Positions 35,161-43,987 of a stretch of DNA of 64,000 bases are shown one piece after another. Position 1 is the stretch's first letter. Each line of letters begins with the position of its first letter. The position numbers and the translations under genes are program-made. Origin of the DNA: an uncultured Lachnospiraceae bacterium (GTDB lineage Bacteria > Bacillota > Clostridia > Lachnospirales > Lachnospiraceae); the NCBI GenBank assembly GCA_945929965.1, contig CAMEOT010000012.1, positions 1-64,000 of the forward strand. The letters run 5' to 3'. Under the pieces are notes generated by a model. That model did no database searches and was not told the DNA's origin. It saw only the letters and a list, made by a program, of their open reading frames with translations.

Positions 35161-36237
35161 ATGAAGATCAAAGAAGATCATAAATATCATAGGATAAATA
35201 AAATGCAGAAACAGGAAAACAATATACTACCGGAATACCAGACACTCCCGCCGGATTCCATAGCCCCAGAATATCCGTCGCTGCCGGACGAATATCTGCA
35301 GAGTAAACAACCTGTGGAAAAAGGGGTACCGGAACACAGTGAAAGTCGGAAGCGAAAAGTAATGCACATACTCTGTATGCTGGCAGCTTGTGTACTGCTT
35401 GGTTGCGGCGTGTATGGAACTGAGGCAGATCAGACGAAAATACCGGCACAGACAACGGAGGAGATACAGGCACCCGATGAAAACGGAGAGAATCGGGACA
35501 GCAGGGAAAATGACCATGTACAGTCCGTGACAACAGAGACAGAAACAGACGTCGCAATAGCAGAAACGTCAGAACCTGTCGACGGACAATATCCTCTGGA
35601 AGGCGGCATCTTATATTACAAGATATATAATGAGACTCACCTGGCCAATCCCACTGCTGACGCCTGGGAGCGGATTCTGGAAGAAGGAGAACTCTCCATA
35701 GAACAGCTTCTTGCCGGAGAAGTGATCACTCTGCCGCAGCCGGAGACAACGGAAGGCTTTGCATTCCTGGGATGGGCGGCACATTTTTCAGGCGAGAAGG
35801 ATACCTATCCGAAGTGGAGTCTGCTTACAGAAAGCTTTACCGCAGAGGATGCAGCCAGGATCAAACCGGATGAGGAAGGCAATCGCAGTGTGGATATTCA
35901 TGCGGTTTGGAACTCGCAGGATCCTGCTGCATGGCAGATGATAATGGTATTGGATGCCAATGGAGGAACGATGGAAGGACAACCATCGCAGACGTATAAT
36001 GCACTGACACCGAAATATTCCGGTGGAACAGTGTATCTGTGTGGATATCCGACTCCGGAACGGGAAGGGTATCATTTCGCAGGCTGGTATCTCACGACGG
36101 ATGAGGGAGACATACGGGTGGAGACCCTGCCTGCATCCCGCTTTTTTGCACAAAAAGGCGGAGAACCGGATTATAACGTTCCGTTGGAACTGCACTTGAT
36201 GGCAGGCTGGGAGAAAACCGAAGAAAAGGGGAACTAA
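35161..36237 (+). CDS. InlB B-repeat (Flg_new) lipid- or membrane-anchored surface protein
   Basis: About 358 residues. A proline-rich N-terminal cytoplasmic-looking part (LPEYQTLPPDSIAPEYPSLPDEYL) precedes a hydrophobic segment MHILCMLAACVLLGCGVYG that could serve as an internal signal-anchor or lipobox. A Glu/Thr linker follows, then two InlB-type B repeats ending in FLGWAAHF / IHAVWN and FAGWYLTT / LMAGWEK. These repeats occur in extracellular adhesin-like proteins. The start is uncertain: 35161 is used here; 35203 (AGGAT upstream) would also fit, and a GTG at 35137 is possible. Confidence 0.65.
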   Translation: MKIKEDHKYHRINKMQKQENNILPEYQTLPPDSIAPEYPSLPDEYLQSKQPVEKGVPEHSESRKRKVMHILCMLAACVLLGCGVYGTEADQTKIPAQTTEEIQAPDENGENRDSRENDHVQSVTTETETDVAIAETSEPVDGQYPLEGGILYYKIYNETHLANPTADAWERILEEGELSIEQLLAGEVITLPQPETTEGFAFLGWAAHFSGEKDTYPKWSLLTESFTAEDAARIKPDEEGNRSVDIHAVWNSQDPAAWQMIMVLDANGGTMEGQPSQTYNALTPKYSGGTVYLCGYPTPEREGYHFAGWYLTTDEGDIRVETLPASRFFAQKGGEPDYNVPLELHLMAGWEKTEEKGN

Positions 36238-36306
36238 AGGTTGTTTTTCTGTGTGGGAAAAATTATAATAGGACTAACGGATCACACACAGAAAGAGGAC
36301 CCCAAA

Positions 36307-37407
36307 ATGGAAGAACAGGAAGAACAGGAAAAAAAAGAAAGCACAGTGCTCCCGGAACCTTCGGAGATTACAGTGAAAAATCCAAGGATCGGTAAAGTAC
36401 GTAAGCTGGAAGAGGAAGTAAGACGTCAGAACGAGCTGGAGCAGCTCCGGACTAAGCGCATCCGCAAGGAGCAGGAATATATTGAACAGATGAGCAAGGC
36501 GGTGGAAGACCATCTGCGCAACACCAGAGAGGAACAGCGGTATAACGAGGAGTTTGAACGCCTGATCCGCAAGGATGTCTACCAGATGCACGGCATCAGT
36601 GAGGACAAGCTGCAGGGAATGACGGAGTACCGCAATGCCTTGTATCAGGGAACAGCGTTCGGGATGTTTTTCTTGTCACTGATCTTGACCGGAATCTGTG
36701 GATATCTCCATGGCTTCGGTTCGGAATTATGTATTTTCATGGCTTTTTATACAGCAATCGAGGGGACACTGTTGAACAATGGGAAGAGACAGCACGCAAT
36801 ATTGGATGTCCTGACAAGGATTCTGTATCTGCTCCTGTTCCCGGCGATGCTGATCGTGTTTGTGTGCTATGAACTGGAATTTACGGAGTATGCCTTTATT
36901 GTACCGGCGCTTACGATAGCCGGAGTGGTGCTTCTGATGCTGGGAGCGGTGTCCTACTTCCTGTATGACCCGTATCGCCTGGATCGTAAGAATCATAAAA
37001 AGGCGAACCATTACATCCGTGACATCGAAAAGGCTGCCATCAAAGAAGTGGAACTGGAAGAAAAAGCACTGGCGAAGCAGGCGAAAAAGCAGGAAAAGCT
37101 GGAGTTAAAGGAAGAAGCCAGACAGAAGCGTGCAGCGAAGAGAAGAGAATGGAAAAAGCGGACAAAGGAAGTATTCTCCGGCTGGAAAGAGAGTATCCGC
37201 GAAAAGCTTCCGAAGAAAAAGCAGGAGCCGCCGGAAATTCTTGAGGATACTAAGACATCAACAGCGGCAGATCCCATGGGAGATACAGAGACTTCTGAAC
37301 AGACAGAACAGACGGATGCTGTGGAGATGACGGTGACAGAAGAGGAACAGACCGAGCAGTCCGTGGATACAGAAGACAGTGGGACAACGAGCATGGAGGA
37401 AGCGTAA
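36307..37407 (+). CDS. coiled-coil membrane protein of unknown function
   Basis: 366 residues. Long charged coiled coil (about 25-100), four membrane segments (about 118-240), then a second Lys/Glu/Arg-rich coiled coil (about 250-325) and a Thr/Glu-rich acidic tail. No family recognised. AGAGGAC precedes the ATG at 36307. Its TAA overlaps the ATG of the NYN nuclease gene (TAATG), so the two products are made together, perhaps to place the nuclease at the membrane. Confidence 0.75.
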   Translation: MEEQEEQEKKESTVLPEPSEITVKNPRIGKVRKLEEEVRRQNELEQLRTKRIRKEQEYIEQMSKAVEDHLRNTREEQRYNEEFERLIRKDVYQMHGISEDKLQGMTEYRNALYQGTAFGMFFLSLILTGICGYLHGFGSELCIFMAFYTAIEGTLLNNGKRQHAILDVLTRILYLLLFPAMLIVFVCYELEFTEYAFIVPALTIAGVVLLMLGAVSYFLYDPYRLDRKNHKKANHYIRDIEKAAIKEVELEEKALAKQAKKQEKLELKEEARQKRAAKRREWKKRTKEVFSGWKESIREKLPKKKQEPPEILEDTKTSTAADPMGDTETSEQTEQTDAVEMTVTEEEQTEQSVDTEDSGTTSMEEA

Positions 37408-38453
37408 TGGCATATTATCTGATTGATTTCGAAAATGTAAAAAGCCGTGGCATGGAAGGCGTGGAGCTTCTGACGGAGGAAGATACTGTCTGTATTTTTT
37501 ACAGCGATAATGCTGACAGTATGACCTTTGACCTGCATCGGAAATTAAATGAGACGAAGGCAAACATCATTTACCACAAGGTAGCGGTGGGGACCAAGAA
37601 TGCACTGGATTTCCAGCTGGCAACCTATCTGGGATATCTGGTCTGCGAACAGCAGAGGGAGGGGATACACCCGAATTATTTTATCGTGACCAAGGACAAT
37701 GGCTTCACCAGCCTCATGGTGTACTGGAAGGCGCAGGGAGTTCCCGTGCGGATCATCCGTAACCTCTTATGGGGGAAGAATCCTGTGGCAGAGCAGAATC
37801 TTCTGACAGAAGAGGAGAATGAGGCAGAAACAGTCGTTACCACTGCAGAGGATGTGGCAGAGCAGCCGCAGCCCACACAGCCAGAGCCGGCGGAAGAGAC
37901 CAAAGAGCCCATGCAGCCGAAGACTGAGAAAGCGGATGCACCCGAAGAGCCCACACAGCCGGAGCCGGTGAAAGAGACCGAAGAGCCCACACAGCCGGAG
38001 CCGGTGAAAGAGACCCAAGAACCCGTACAGCCGGAGAAGGCGGATGCATCCGAGGAGCCCGCACAGCCGGAGCCTGAGACGGTGGGCGAGCCTGCACAAC
38101 CCGTGAAGAAGCCTTCAAGGAAAAAGAGCAATACGAGAAAGAAGAGTACTGCAAAGACAGATGATAAGACCGCGGAAAAGAAATCTACAGAGAAGAAGCC
38201 TACTGAGAAGAAACCTGCAGAGAAGAAACCTGCAGAAAAGAAGCCTGCGGAGGAATCGGATGAACTGACTTTAGCCGTAGAAAAGGTCCTTACAGATCAG
38301 GCAATCGTCCCTCAGGTGGTAAAATTCATCCGCCAGTACAAGACCAAGCAGGGCATCAACAATGCCCTGAACAAAGAGTTCAAGGACAGTAAGCGCACCA
38401 GTGAAATTTATTCCGCCATTAAGCCACTGATTGCCGATAAAAAGGGAAAATGA
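37407..38453 (+). CDS. NYN/PIN-like ribonuclease with Pro-Glu repeats and Lys-rich tail
   Basis: 348 residues. N-terminal NYN domain (about 1-120) with the acidic triad region AYYLIDFENVKS (D7, N10), FYSDNADSMT and a C-terminal TKDNGFTSLM (D). Typical members are metal-dependent RNases. A linker (about 145-235) repeats QPEPVKETEEPT-like units, then KKPAEKKPAEKK units, and a compact C-terminal helical region (about 285-348, VVKFIRQYKTKQGINNALNK). Low-complexity DNA repeats underlie the linker (about 37880-38240). Coupled to the upstream membrane protein. Confidence 0.82.
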   Translation: MAYYLIDFENVKSRGMEGVELLTEEDTVCIFYSDNADSMTFDLHRKLNETKANIIYHKVAVGTKNALDFQLATYLGYLVCEQQREGIHPNYFIVTKDNGFTSLMVYWKAQGVPVRIIRNLLWGKNPVAEQNLLTEEENEAETVVTTAEDVAEQPQPTQPEPAEETKEPMQPKTEKADAPEEPTQPEPVKETEEPTQPEPVKETQEPVQPEKADASEEPAQPEPETVGEPAQPVKKPSRKKSNTRKKSTAKTDDKTAEKKSTEKKPTEKKPAEKKPAEKKPAEESDELTLAVEKVLTDQAIVPQVVKFIRQYKTKQGINNALNKEFKDSKRTSEIYSAIKPLIADKKGK

Positions 38454-38487
38454 TAAAAAAGATCAAGAAAATGCAAAAAGAAAGTTA

Positions 38488-38516
38488 TTGACAATATAAA
38501 AGCAGAGTGGTATTGT
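38488..38516 (+). promoter_or_regulatory. promoter of the cstA T-box transcript
   Basis: TTGACA (38488-38493), 17-bp spacer, TATTGT (38511-38516). Confidence 0.75.
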
Positions 38517-38522
38517 TGCCAT

Positions 38523-38836
38523 CGAACAGAAAGTGAAATTCGATGAGCAGAACAAGATCTGCATACGGAAGCATTTCAGAGAGCCGTCGGCTGGTGTGAG
38601 GCGGTATGTGAGTATGACAGACTATCCTCTGTGAGAAGTGCACTGAAGATTTTAAGTAGGTGTCACCGGTATTCTACCGTTATTTAGAAGCCTGTTGGAA
38701 ATGGGATATTTGTATTTCATGGAGATGGGAACAAGAGGTCATGTGATAAAACATGGCAAGCAAAGTGGTAACGCGGAGAGCTTAGAGCTTTTCGTCTTTG
38801 GGTGCTTAAGGGTGCCTGAGACGGAAGGCTTTTTTG
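38523..38836 (+). ncRNA. T-box leader of cstA
   Basis: A T-box riboswitch that senses an uncharged tRNA. Stem I distal signature AGAGAGCCGTCGGCTGGTGTG (about 38576-38596) and the T-box itself AAAGTGGTAACGCGG (38763-38777) are clear. Then come an antiterminator-competing stem and a terminator: AGCTTTTCGTCT (38786-38797) with AGACGGAAGGCT (38819-38830) and a T6 run. The specifier codon cannot be set with confidence by eye. Controls a CstA peptide/carbon-starvation transporter, so an amino-acid-supply signal is inferred. Confidence 0.85.
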
Positions 38837-38907
38837 TTTTACGGGCAATCAGAATTTTTCTTTCTGTCACGACAAAATAACAAGACACAAGAAAGAAGGA
38901 AACAAAA

Positions 38908-40599
38908 ATGAACAGTTTGGTAATCATTCTGATCGCAATGGCAGTGCTGGCAGCAGGCTATGTCTTCTACGGAAGATGGCTTGCAAAAAAGTGGGGAATC
39001 GATGAGAAGGCGAAGACGCCTGCGTTTACCCATGAAGACGGAGAGGACTTTGTGCCTTCCTCCAAATTCACCGTATTTTCTCATCAGTTTTCCTCTATCG
39101 CAGGGGCAGGCCCTGTGACGGGCCCTATCCTCGCATCGGTATTCGGATGGGTGCCTGTGCTTCTGTGGCTTCTGATCGGCGGATTGTTCTTCGGTGCGGT
39201 GCAGGACTTCGGTGCCCTGTATGCCTCTGTGAAGAACGAAGGAAAATCCATGGGAATGATCATTGAAAAATACATCGGTAAGACCGGCAGAAAGTTGTTC
39301 ATGCTGTTCTGCTGGCTGTTCACGCTGTTGGTTATCGCAGCCTTTACCGATATGGTGGCAGGTACTTTCGTAGGTACCGGACTGGAAGATGCAAGTGTGG
39401 CATATGCTAATGGCAGTGCAGCATCCATTTCCATGTTGTTCATCCTGGTCGCTGTGATCTTCGGTCTGATCCAGAAAAAGGTTGGAAAAATGAACGAGTG
39501 GGTCAAGGCAGTCGTAGCCATCGGTCTGCTGGTAGTGATGTTTGCGGTAGGTATGAAGCTTCCGATCTATGCTTCCAAGACCGTATGGATCTACATCATC
39601 ATGGCATACCTGTTCCTGGCATCCGTAATGCCTATGTGGCTTCTGATGCAGCCCAGAGATTACATGACCACCTTTATGTTACTGGGCATGATCATCGGCG
39701 CTGTACTCGGTGTGGTCGTAGCACATCCCGATATGGAGCTGAATGCATTTAACGGTTTTCAGGTGGGCAACAGCAGCCTGTTCCCGACGCTGTTTGTCAC
39801 AATAGCCTGCGGTGCGGTATCCGGATTCCACAGCCTGGTATCCTCCGGTACTTCCTCCAAGACCATCAGCAATGAAAAAGATATGCCCATGGTAGGGTAC
39901 GGTGCCATGATCGTAGAGAGCCTGCTTGGTGTGGTAGCACTGGTAGTTGTCGGAGCAGTAGCTGTGAACGGTACGAAACCCGATGGCACTCCTTTCTCCA
40001 TTTTCTCCTCCGGCGTTGCAGGATTCCTGGAGAAGATGGGTGTTCCCGTAACCGTGGCAACCGTTTTCATGACCATGTGTGTATCCGCACTGGCACTGAC
40101 TTCCCTGGATTCCGTAGCAAGAATCGGACGGATGTCCTTCCAGGAGCTGTTCTTAGGGGATACCACAGACACTGCAAAGATGACTCCCATGCAGAAGGTT
40201 CTGACCAATAAGTATTTTGCAACCGTGATCACACTGTTCTTCGGCTATTTGCTGACTCTGGGCGGATACAACAATGTATGGCCACTGTTCGGTTCTGCGA
40301 ACCAGCTGTTGGCCGCACTGGTACTGATCGCACTGGCAGTATTCTTAAAAACCACCGGTCGTACCGGCTGGACGCTGTACTTCCCCATGGGAGTGATGTT
40401 AGTCGTAACCTTCACCGCATTGATCCAGAAGACGATCGCGTTGGTGAAAAATGTGGCTGCCGGACAGGCAACCTTCCTGGTAGACGGTTTACAGCTGATC
40501 GTTGCCGTGCTGCTTATGGTACTGGGCGTTATGGTCGCTTACAGCTGCATCCGTAAGCTGTTCGGTGCTGGGAAAAATTCAGACAAAGAGGCAGCGTAA
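38908..40599 (+). CDS. cstA: carbon starvation protein CstA family transporter
   Basis: 563 residues with about 16 membrane segments. Family landmarks: VFYGRWLAKKWGID, PAFTHEDGEDFVPSSKFTVFSHQFSSIAGAGPVTGPI (key HQFSSIAGAGP), FGAVQDFGALY, GFHSLVSSGTSSKTI and LFGSANQLLAALVL. CstA/BtsT proteins import peptides or pyruvate. Placed under a T-box, it probably brings in peptides that carry the sensed amino acid. AGAAAGAAGG precedes the ATG. Confidence 0.95.
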   Translation: MNSLVIILIAMAVLAAGYVFYGRWLAKKWGIDEKAKTPAFTHEDGEDFVPSSKFTVFSHQFSSIAGAGPVTGPILASVFGWVPVLLWLLIGGLFFGAVQDFGALYASVKNEGKSMGMIIEKYIGKTGRKLFMLFCWLFTLLVIAAFTDMVAGTFVGTGLEDASVAYANGSAASISMLFILVAVIFGLIQKKVGKMNEWVKAVVAIGLLVVMFAVGMKLPIYASKTVWIYIIMAYLFLASVMPMWLLMQPRDYMTTFMLLGMIIGAVLGVVVAHPDMELNAFNGFQVGNSSLFPTLFVTIACGAVSGFHSLVSSGTSSKTISNEKDMPMVGYGAMIVESLLGVVALVVVGAVAVNGTKPDGTPFSIFSSGVAGFLEKMGVPVTVATVFMTMCVSALALTSLDSVARIGRMSFQELFLGDTTDTAKMTPMQKVLTNKYFATVITLFFGYLLTLGGYNNVWPLFGSANQLLAALVLIALAVFLKTTGRTGWTLYFPMGVMLVVTFTALIQKTIALVKNVAAGQATFLVDGLQLIVAVLLMVLGVMVAYSCIRKLFGAGKNSDKEAA

Positions 40600-40683
40600 T
40601 ACAGCAGAAAAATAGCAGATAAATATAGCAGAAAATTATAGAAAAGAAATATGGCATACAAAGAAAAGATATGCTAGAATAGG

Positions 40684-40723
40684 GAACGGTCAGAGAGCAA
40701 AAAAGCTTTTTGACCGTTCTTTT
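40684..40723 (+). terminator. terminator after cstA / before the MATE gene
   Basis: GAACGGTCA (40684-40692) pairs with TGACCGTTC (40711-40719), with an inner AGAGC/GCTTT stem and T4. An extended -10 TGCTAGAAT lies just before it (about 40671-40679), so it could also be an attenuator in the MATE leader. Confidence 0.75.
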
Positions 40724-40796
40724 CGTCAGAGTGGAAGCTGGCGGAGAGGATTGTAATTGGAATCAAGTAAGTAACAGGGAAAAGGATAAAAGAAAG

Positions 40797-42143
40797 ATGA
40801 AACAGAATATGCAGGATCTGACGGAAGGATCCTTAGGGAAGAAAATACTGATCTTCAGTGTGCCGCTGATGCTGTCTAATCTGCTGCAGGTGCTTTTCAA
40901 TATGGCGGATATTGCAGTGATCGGACAGTTCGCAGGATCTCTGTCTCTGGGCGCAGTTGGCTCCACGGCGACGCTGGTCACCATGTTTACCGGGTTCCTC
41001 ATTGGCCTGTCCGGCGGTATCAATGTATTAACGGCATTATATTACGGTGCAAAAGATAAGGACAGCCTGTCGAAGACTATCCATTCCGCAGCGCTGGTCA
41101 GCCTGATCATGGGCGTATTGTTATTAGTGCTGGGGGTAGGCTTGTCTGAGTGGATGCTGACGGCATTGAAGACGAAAGAAGAACTGTTGGACAAAGCGGT
41201 ATTGTACCTGCGGATCTATTACCTGGGAATGCCGGCACTGGCCATTTACAATTTCGGTAACGCGGTGTACAGTGCGGTGGGCAATACGAAAAAGCCGTTG
41301 TATTATCTGGGATTTTCCGGAGTGCTGAATATTATCTTAAATCTTTTCTTCGTCATTGTCTGCCGGATGGATGTAGCGGGAGTGGCATTAGCAAGTATCA
41401 TTTCCCAATACGTATCCGCCGTGTTGATCTTACAGGCACTGCTTCGAAGCAAAGACATCTATGCACTGCATCCCGGAAAACTGCAGATGGATCGGGAGCT
41501 TACCGGGGATATTCTGAAGCTGGGAATGCCTTCCGGATTACAGAACGTGATCTTCCAGTTCGCCAACAGCTTTGTCCAGATGGGTGTAAACTCCTTCGAT
41601 GCTATTATGGTGGCGGGCAATTCCGCAGCTACCAATGCGGATGCACTGGTGTATGATGTCATGGCAGCCTTCTATACCGCCTGTGGCAGCTTTATGGGGC
41701 AGAATTACGGCGCCGGCAAAAAGAAAAGAGTGCGGAACAGTTACCTCATCAGCCTGGCGTATTCCTTCGGCATCGGTCTGCTCCTGGGAGTGTCACTGGT
41801 GGTTTTCGGAAGACCGTTTTTGTCTCTGTTTACCAGAGATGCGGCAGTTATGGATGCCGGAATGTATCGTCTGACGATTATGGGCTTTTCCTATTGCATC
41901 TCGGCATTTATGGATTGTACCATTGCGGCAGCCAGAGCTCTGGGCAAAAGCATTGTACCGATGTTCATTGTCATCATGGGCTCCTGTGTATTCCGTGTGA
42001 TCTGGGTTTATACGGTATTTGCATATTTTCATACGATTCCGTCCCTGTACCTGCTGTATATGTTCTCCTGGAGCATTACCGCAGTGGCGGAGATCCTTTA
42101 TTTCATACGGATCTACAAACAAAAAATGGCTCTCCTGTCGTAA
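40797..42143 (+). CDS. MATE family efflux transporter
   Basis: 448 residues, twelve membrane segments in two MatE halves. Conserved GSLGKKILIFSVPLMLSNLLQVLFNMADIAVIGQF (key P-L-x-L-S-N and N-M-x-D), ALGTVGST-like SLGAVGSTATLV, and KLGMPSGLQNVIFQFANSFVQ in the second half. Exports cationic drugs or metabolites using Na+ or H+. AGGATAAAAG precedes the ATG at 40797; the longer frame to 40710 crosses the terminator. Confidence 0.92.
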   Translation: MKQNMQDLTEGSLGKKILIFSVPLMLSNLLQVLFNMADIAVIGQFAGSLSLGAVGSTATLVTMFTGFLIGLSGGINVLTALYYGAKDKDSLSKTIHSAALVSLIMGVLLLVLGVGLSEWMLTALKTKEELLDKAVLYLRIYYLGMPALAIYNFGNAVYSAVGNTKKPLYYLGFSGVLNIILNLFFVIVCRMDVAGVALASIISQYVSAVLILQALLRSKDIYALHPGKLQMDRELTGDILKLGMPSGLQNVIFQFANSFVQMGVNSFDAIMVAGNSAATNADALVYDVMAAFYTACGSFMGQNYGAGKKKRVRNSYLISLAYSFGIGLLLGVSLVVFGRPFLSLFTRDAAVMDAGMYRLTIMGFSYCISAFMDCTIAAARALGKSIVPMFIVIMGSCVFRVIWVYTVFAYFHTIPSLYLLYMFSWSITAVAEILYFIRIYKQKMALLS

Positions 42144-42161
42144 GACAGAGGAGCCATTTTG
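42123..42161. terminator. bidirectional terminator at the MATE stop codon
   Basis: AAAATGGCTC...CTGTC pairs with GACAG...GAGCCATTTT around a GTAA loop that includes the MATE stop; serves both convergent genes. Confidence 0.8.
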
Positions 42162-42731
42162 TTATGCGGCCTTAGCATCTGCGGAAACGGAAGAAGTGTA
42201 ACGAACCGGCAGGAGACGAGCGCGTTCCAATGCCACATAGATAGTGGGAAGTAAGATCAGCTGAAGGATGATGCCGGGGAGGCAGGATACGAAATATCCG
42301 GTAGCCCAGGCAGACCAGCTGTAAGAACCGCCGGCGAAGATCAGGGCACGCAGGATTCCGGTAATCACGCGGCCACCAAGCATGGCGATGATCAACGCTG
42401 CATACAGATCAATGACCAGCTTGCCGCTGCGGAGAAACTGCATGACCAGACCGCTGATCAGGCCATAGAGTCCTAACTCGATCATCATGATGGGCATATA
42501 GCCGAAAGCGGGCATGCCGGTGAGCATACTGGATACAAAGGGTCCTAAAATACCACAGATGAGACCGAAGGGAGCCCCGCAGACCAGACCACACAGCAGC
42601 ACGGGCAGATGCATGGGAGAGAACAGGACACCACCCTTAGGGATAGCATGCAGAGCCATAGGCAGTACCACACATAAGGCAACACACAGAGCAGTGATAA
42701 TACTCTTGTTTAAAACGGTTAATTTCTTCAT
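42162..42731 (-). CDS. ECF transporter S component, substrate unknown
   Basis: 189 residues, about six membrane segments: LNKSIITALCVALCVVLPM, HLPVLLCGLVCGAPFGLICGILGPFVSSM, GYMPIMMIELGLYGLISG. The pattern H-x-P-V-L-L-C-G-L-x-G-P-x-x-G is typical of ECF substrate-binding subunits (thiamine, pantothenate, cobalamin-precursor or related vitamins). No energising module is nearby. The start at 42731 has AGGAGG at ideal spacing. Its leader contains a terminator, see below. Confidence 0.85.
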   Translation of the reverse strand: MKKLTVLNKSIITALCVALCVVLPMALHAIPKGGVLFSPMHLPVLLCGLVCGAPFGLICGILGPFVSSMLTGMPAFGYMPIMMIELGLYGLISGLVMQFLRSGKLVIDLYAALIIAMLGGRVITGILRALIFAGGSYSWSAWATGYFVSCLPGIILQLILLPTIYVALERARLLPVRYTSSVSADAKAA

Positions 42732-42757
42732 GGAATAAAACCTCCTGATAAAATATA

Positions 42758-42813
42758 ACTGTTCAGAGTCTTCATTCGCAAAAGCCTCTCCGAGGTGCAA
42801 AAGCCTGAACAGT
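42758..42813 (-). promoter_or_regulatory. 9-bp inverted repeat in the ECF S leader
   Basis: ACTGTTCAG (42758-42766) and CTGAACAGT (42805-42813) enclose 38 bases between the leader terminator and the ribosome binding site; a second RNA stem downstream of the terminator. Confidence 0.55.
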
Positions 42814-42816
42814 AAC

Positions 42817-42866
42817 AAAAAAGCCAGAACGGCATAGTTCCCCTTCTGGGGGATATGCCTTCTGGC
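42817..42866 (-). terminator. terminator in the leader of the ECF S component gene (attenuator)
   Basis: On the minus strand: GCCAGAA-GGCATA-CCCC stem with matching GGGG-TATGCC-TTCTGGC, then six T. It lies between the promoter (-10 at 42894-42899) and the coding start (42731), so most transcripts should stop here unless something opens it. Only about 20 nt of RNA precede the hairpin. Confidence 0.8.
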
Positions 42867-42893
42867 GTCAGGCTCCTTCGTGAAGCACAATTT

Positions 42894-42922
42894 ATAATAA
42901 AGGGTAAGCATTTTTTTGTCAA
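42894..42922 (-). promoter_or_regulatory. promoter of the ECF S component gene
   Basis: Minus-strand TTGACA (complement of 42917-42922), 17-bp spacer, TATTAT (complement of 42894-42899). Confidence 0.75.
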
Positions 42923-42989
42923 GATAAATTGCAAAAAAGCATCTGCCATGCTATCATGAAACAGGTATTATTTTTACAGGAGTAAGGTT

Positions 42990-43394
42990 ATGCGTATTAT
43001 GGTAATGGACGGCCAGGGCGGAGGCGTAGGCAGAAGCCTTCTGGAGGTATTCAAGGAACGTTTCCCGGAGGCGGATCTGATCGCTGTGGGAACCAACGCC
43101 ACGGCTACGGCGAATATGATGAAGAGCGGCGTGACAAGCGGAGCCACCGGTGAGAACGCTGTGGTATATAACAGTAAGAGAGCGGACGTGATCGTTGGAC
43201 CCGTGGGAATTGTCATGGCGGATGCCATGTTGGGAGAGATCACTCCCACGATGGCAGCGGCAGTGGCTTCTGGCGATGCAAAACTGATCCTGCTCCCCAT
43301 GAACAAATGTCATGCGACGATCGTGGGAGTAGAGAGCAGACGGCTGGGAGAATACATTGCGGAGGCTGTGGATGAGATCGCGAAGATTTGTTAA
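42990..43394 (+). CDS. DUF3842 family protein
   Basis: 134 residues. Rossmann-like start MRIMVMDGQGGGVGRSLLEVF, then LIAVGTNATATANMMKSG, GATGENAVVYN and VGPVGIVMADAMLGEITP. Matches DUF3842, a small Firmicutes family of unknown function that probably binds a nucleotide or cofactor. The kinase-like gene starts inside its 3' end, indicating a shared transcript. Confidence 0.85.
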   Translation: MRIMVMDGQGGGVGRSLLEVFKERFPEADLIAVGTNATATANMMKSGVTSGATGENAVVYNSKRADVIVGPVGIVMADAMLGEITPTMAAAVASGDAKLILLPMNKCHATIVGVESRRLGEYIAEAVDEIAKIC

Positions 43395-43947
43395 TGATCT
43401 GGCAGAGGAATTACGGGAACTTTCTAAAGAGGTACGGATCATAGCCATTGACGGAAGATGCGCTGCCGGGAAGACAACATTGACTGCAAGACTGGTAAAG
43501 GAACTGGGCGGGGATGTGATCCATATGGATGATTTTTTCCTGCCGCCTGCACTTCGGACACCAGAACGCAGAAGTGAGCCCGGGGGAAATGTGCACTATG
43601 AACGCTTTTTAACGGAAGTGCTCCCGAATCTTGCATCCGGCAGACCTTTTTCCTATCGGAGATTTGACTGTTCCCGGATGGCTTTGGGAGAAGAGATCCC
43701 GGTTGAAAATAACGGTTTCGTATTCGTGGAGGGAGCCTACAGCTGCCATCCGGTATTTGGTGACTATATGGACCGGAGAGTATTTCTGGATATTGACGGG
43801 AAGACGCAGGAGGATCGGATCCGAAATCGGAACGGCGAGGACAGATTACAGGATTTTTTACAGCTGTGGATCCCACTGGAAGAGGCATATTTTCAGACCT
43901 TCTCCCCGTGGGAAAAAGCGGATTACATCAAAGTCTGGGGCTTTTGA
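43372..43947 (+). CDS. uridine-kinase-like P-loop phosphotransferase
   Basis: 191 residues. Walker A GRCAAGKTTL (about 27-36), the substrate-region HMDDFFLPPALRTPER and the later DRIRNRNGED lid-type segment as in uridine kinase/phosphoribulokinase relatives. Substrate not defined. The start at 43372 has GGAGG at the right spacing and overlaps the DUF3842 gene by 23 bases. Confidence 0.82.
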   Translation: MRSRRFVNDLAEELRELSKEVRIIAIDGRCAAGKTTLTARLVKELGGDVIHMDDFFLPPALRTPERRSEPGGNVHYERFLTEVLPNLASGRPFSYRRFDCSRMALGEEIPVENNGFVFVEGAYSCHPVFGDYMDRRVFLDIDGKTQEDRIRNRNGEDRLQDFLQLWIPLEEAYFQTFSPWEKADYIKVWGF

Positions 43948-43987
43948 ACCCGACATCATTTTGAGAAAGAAACGAAAGGCGGGACAT

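Noticed and set aside
35168-35557. Minus-strand open frames opposite the InlB-repeat gene
   Set aside because: No ribosome binding site, and codon and residue make-up typical of antisense shadows.
37676-38131. Minus-strand open frame opposite the Pro/Glu repeats of the NYN gene
   Set aside because: It mirrors the low-complexity repeat DNA and has no start signals.
43631-43987. Long N-terminal extension of the YqeG frame
   Set aside because: It overlaps the kinase gene in another frame; the family start and ribosome binding site are at 43988.
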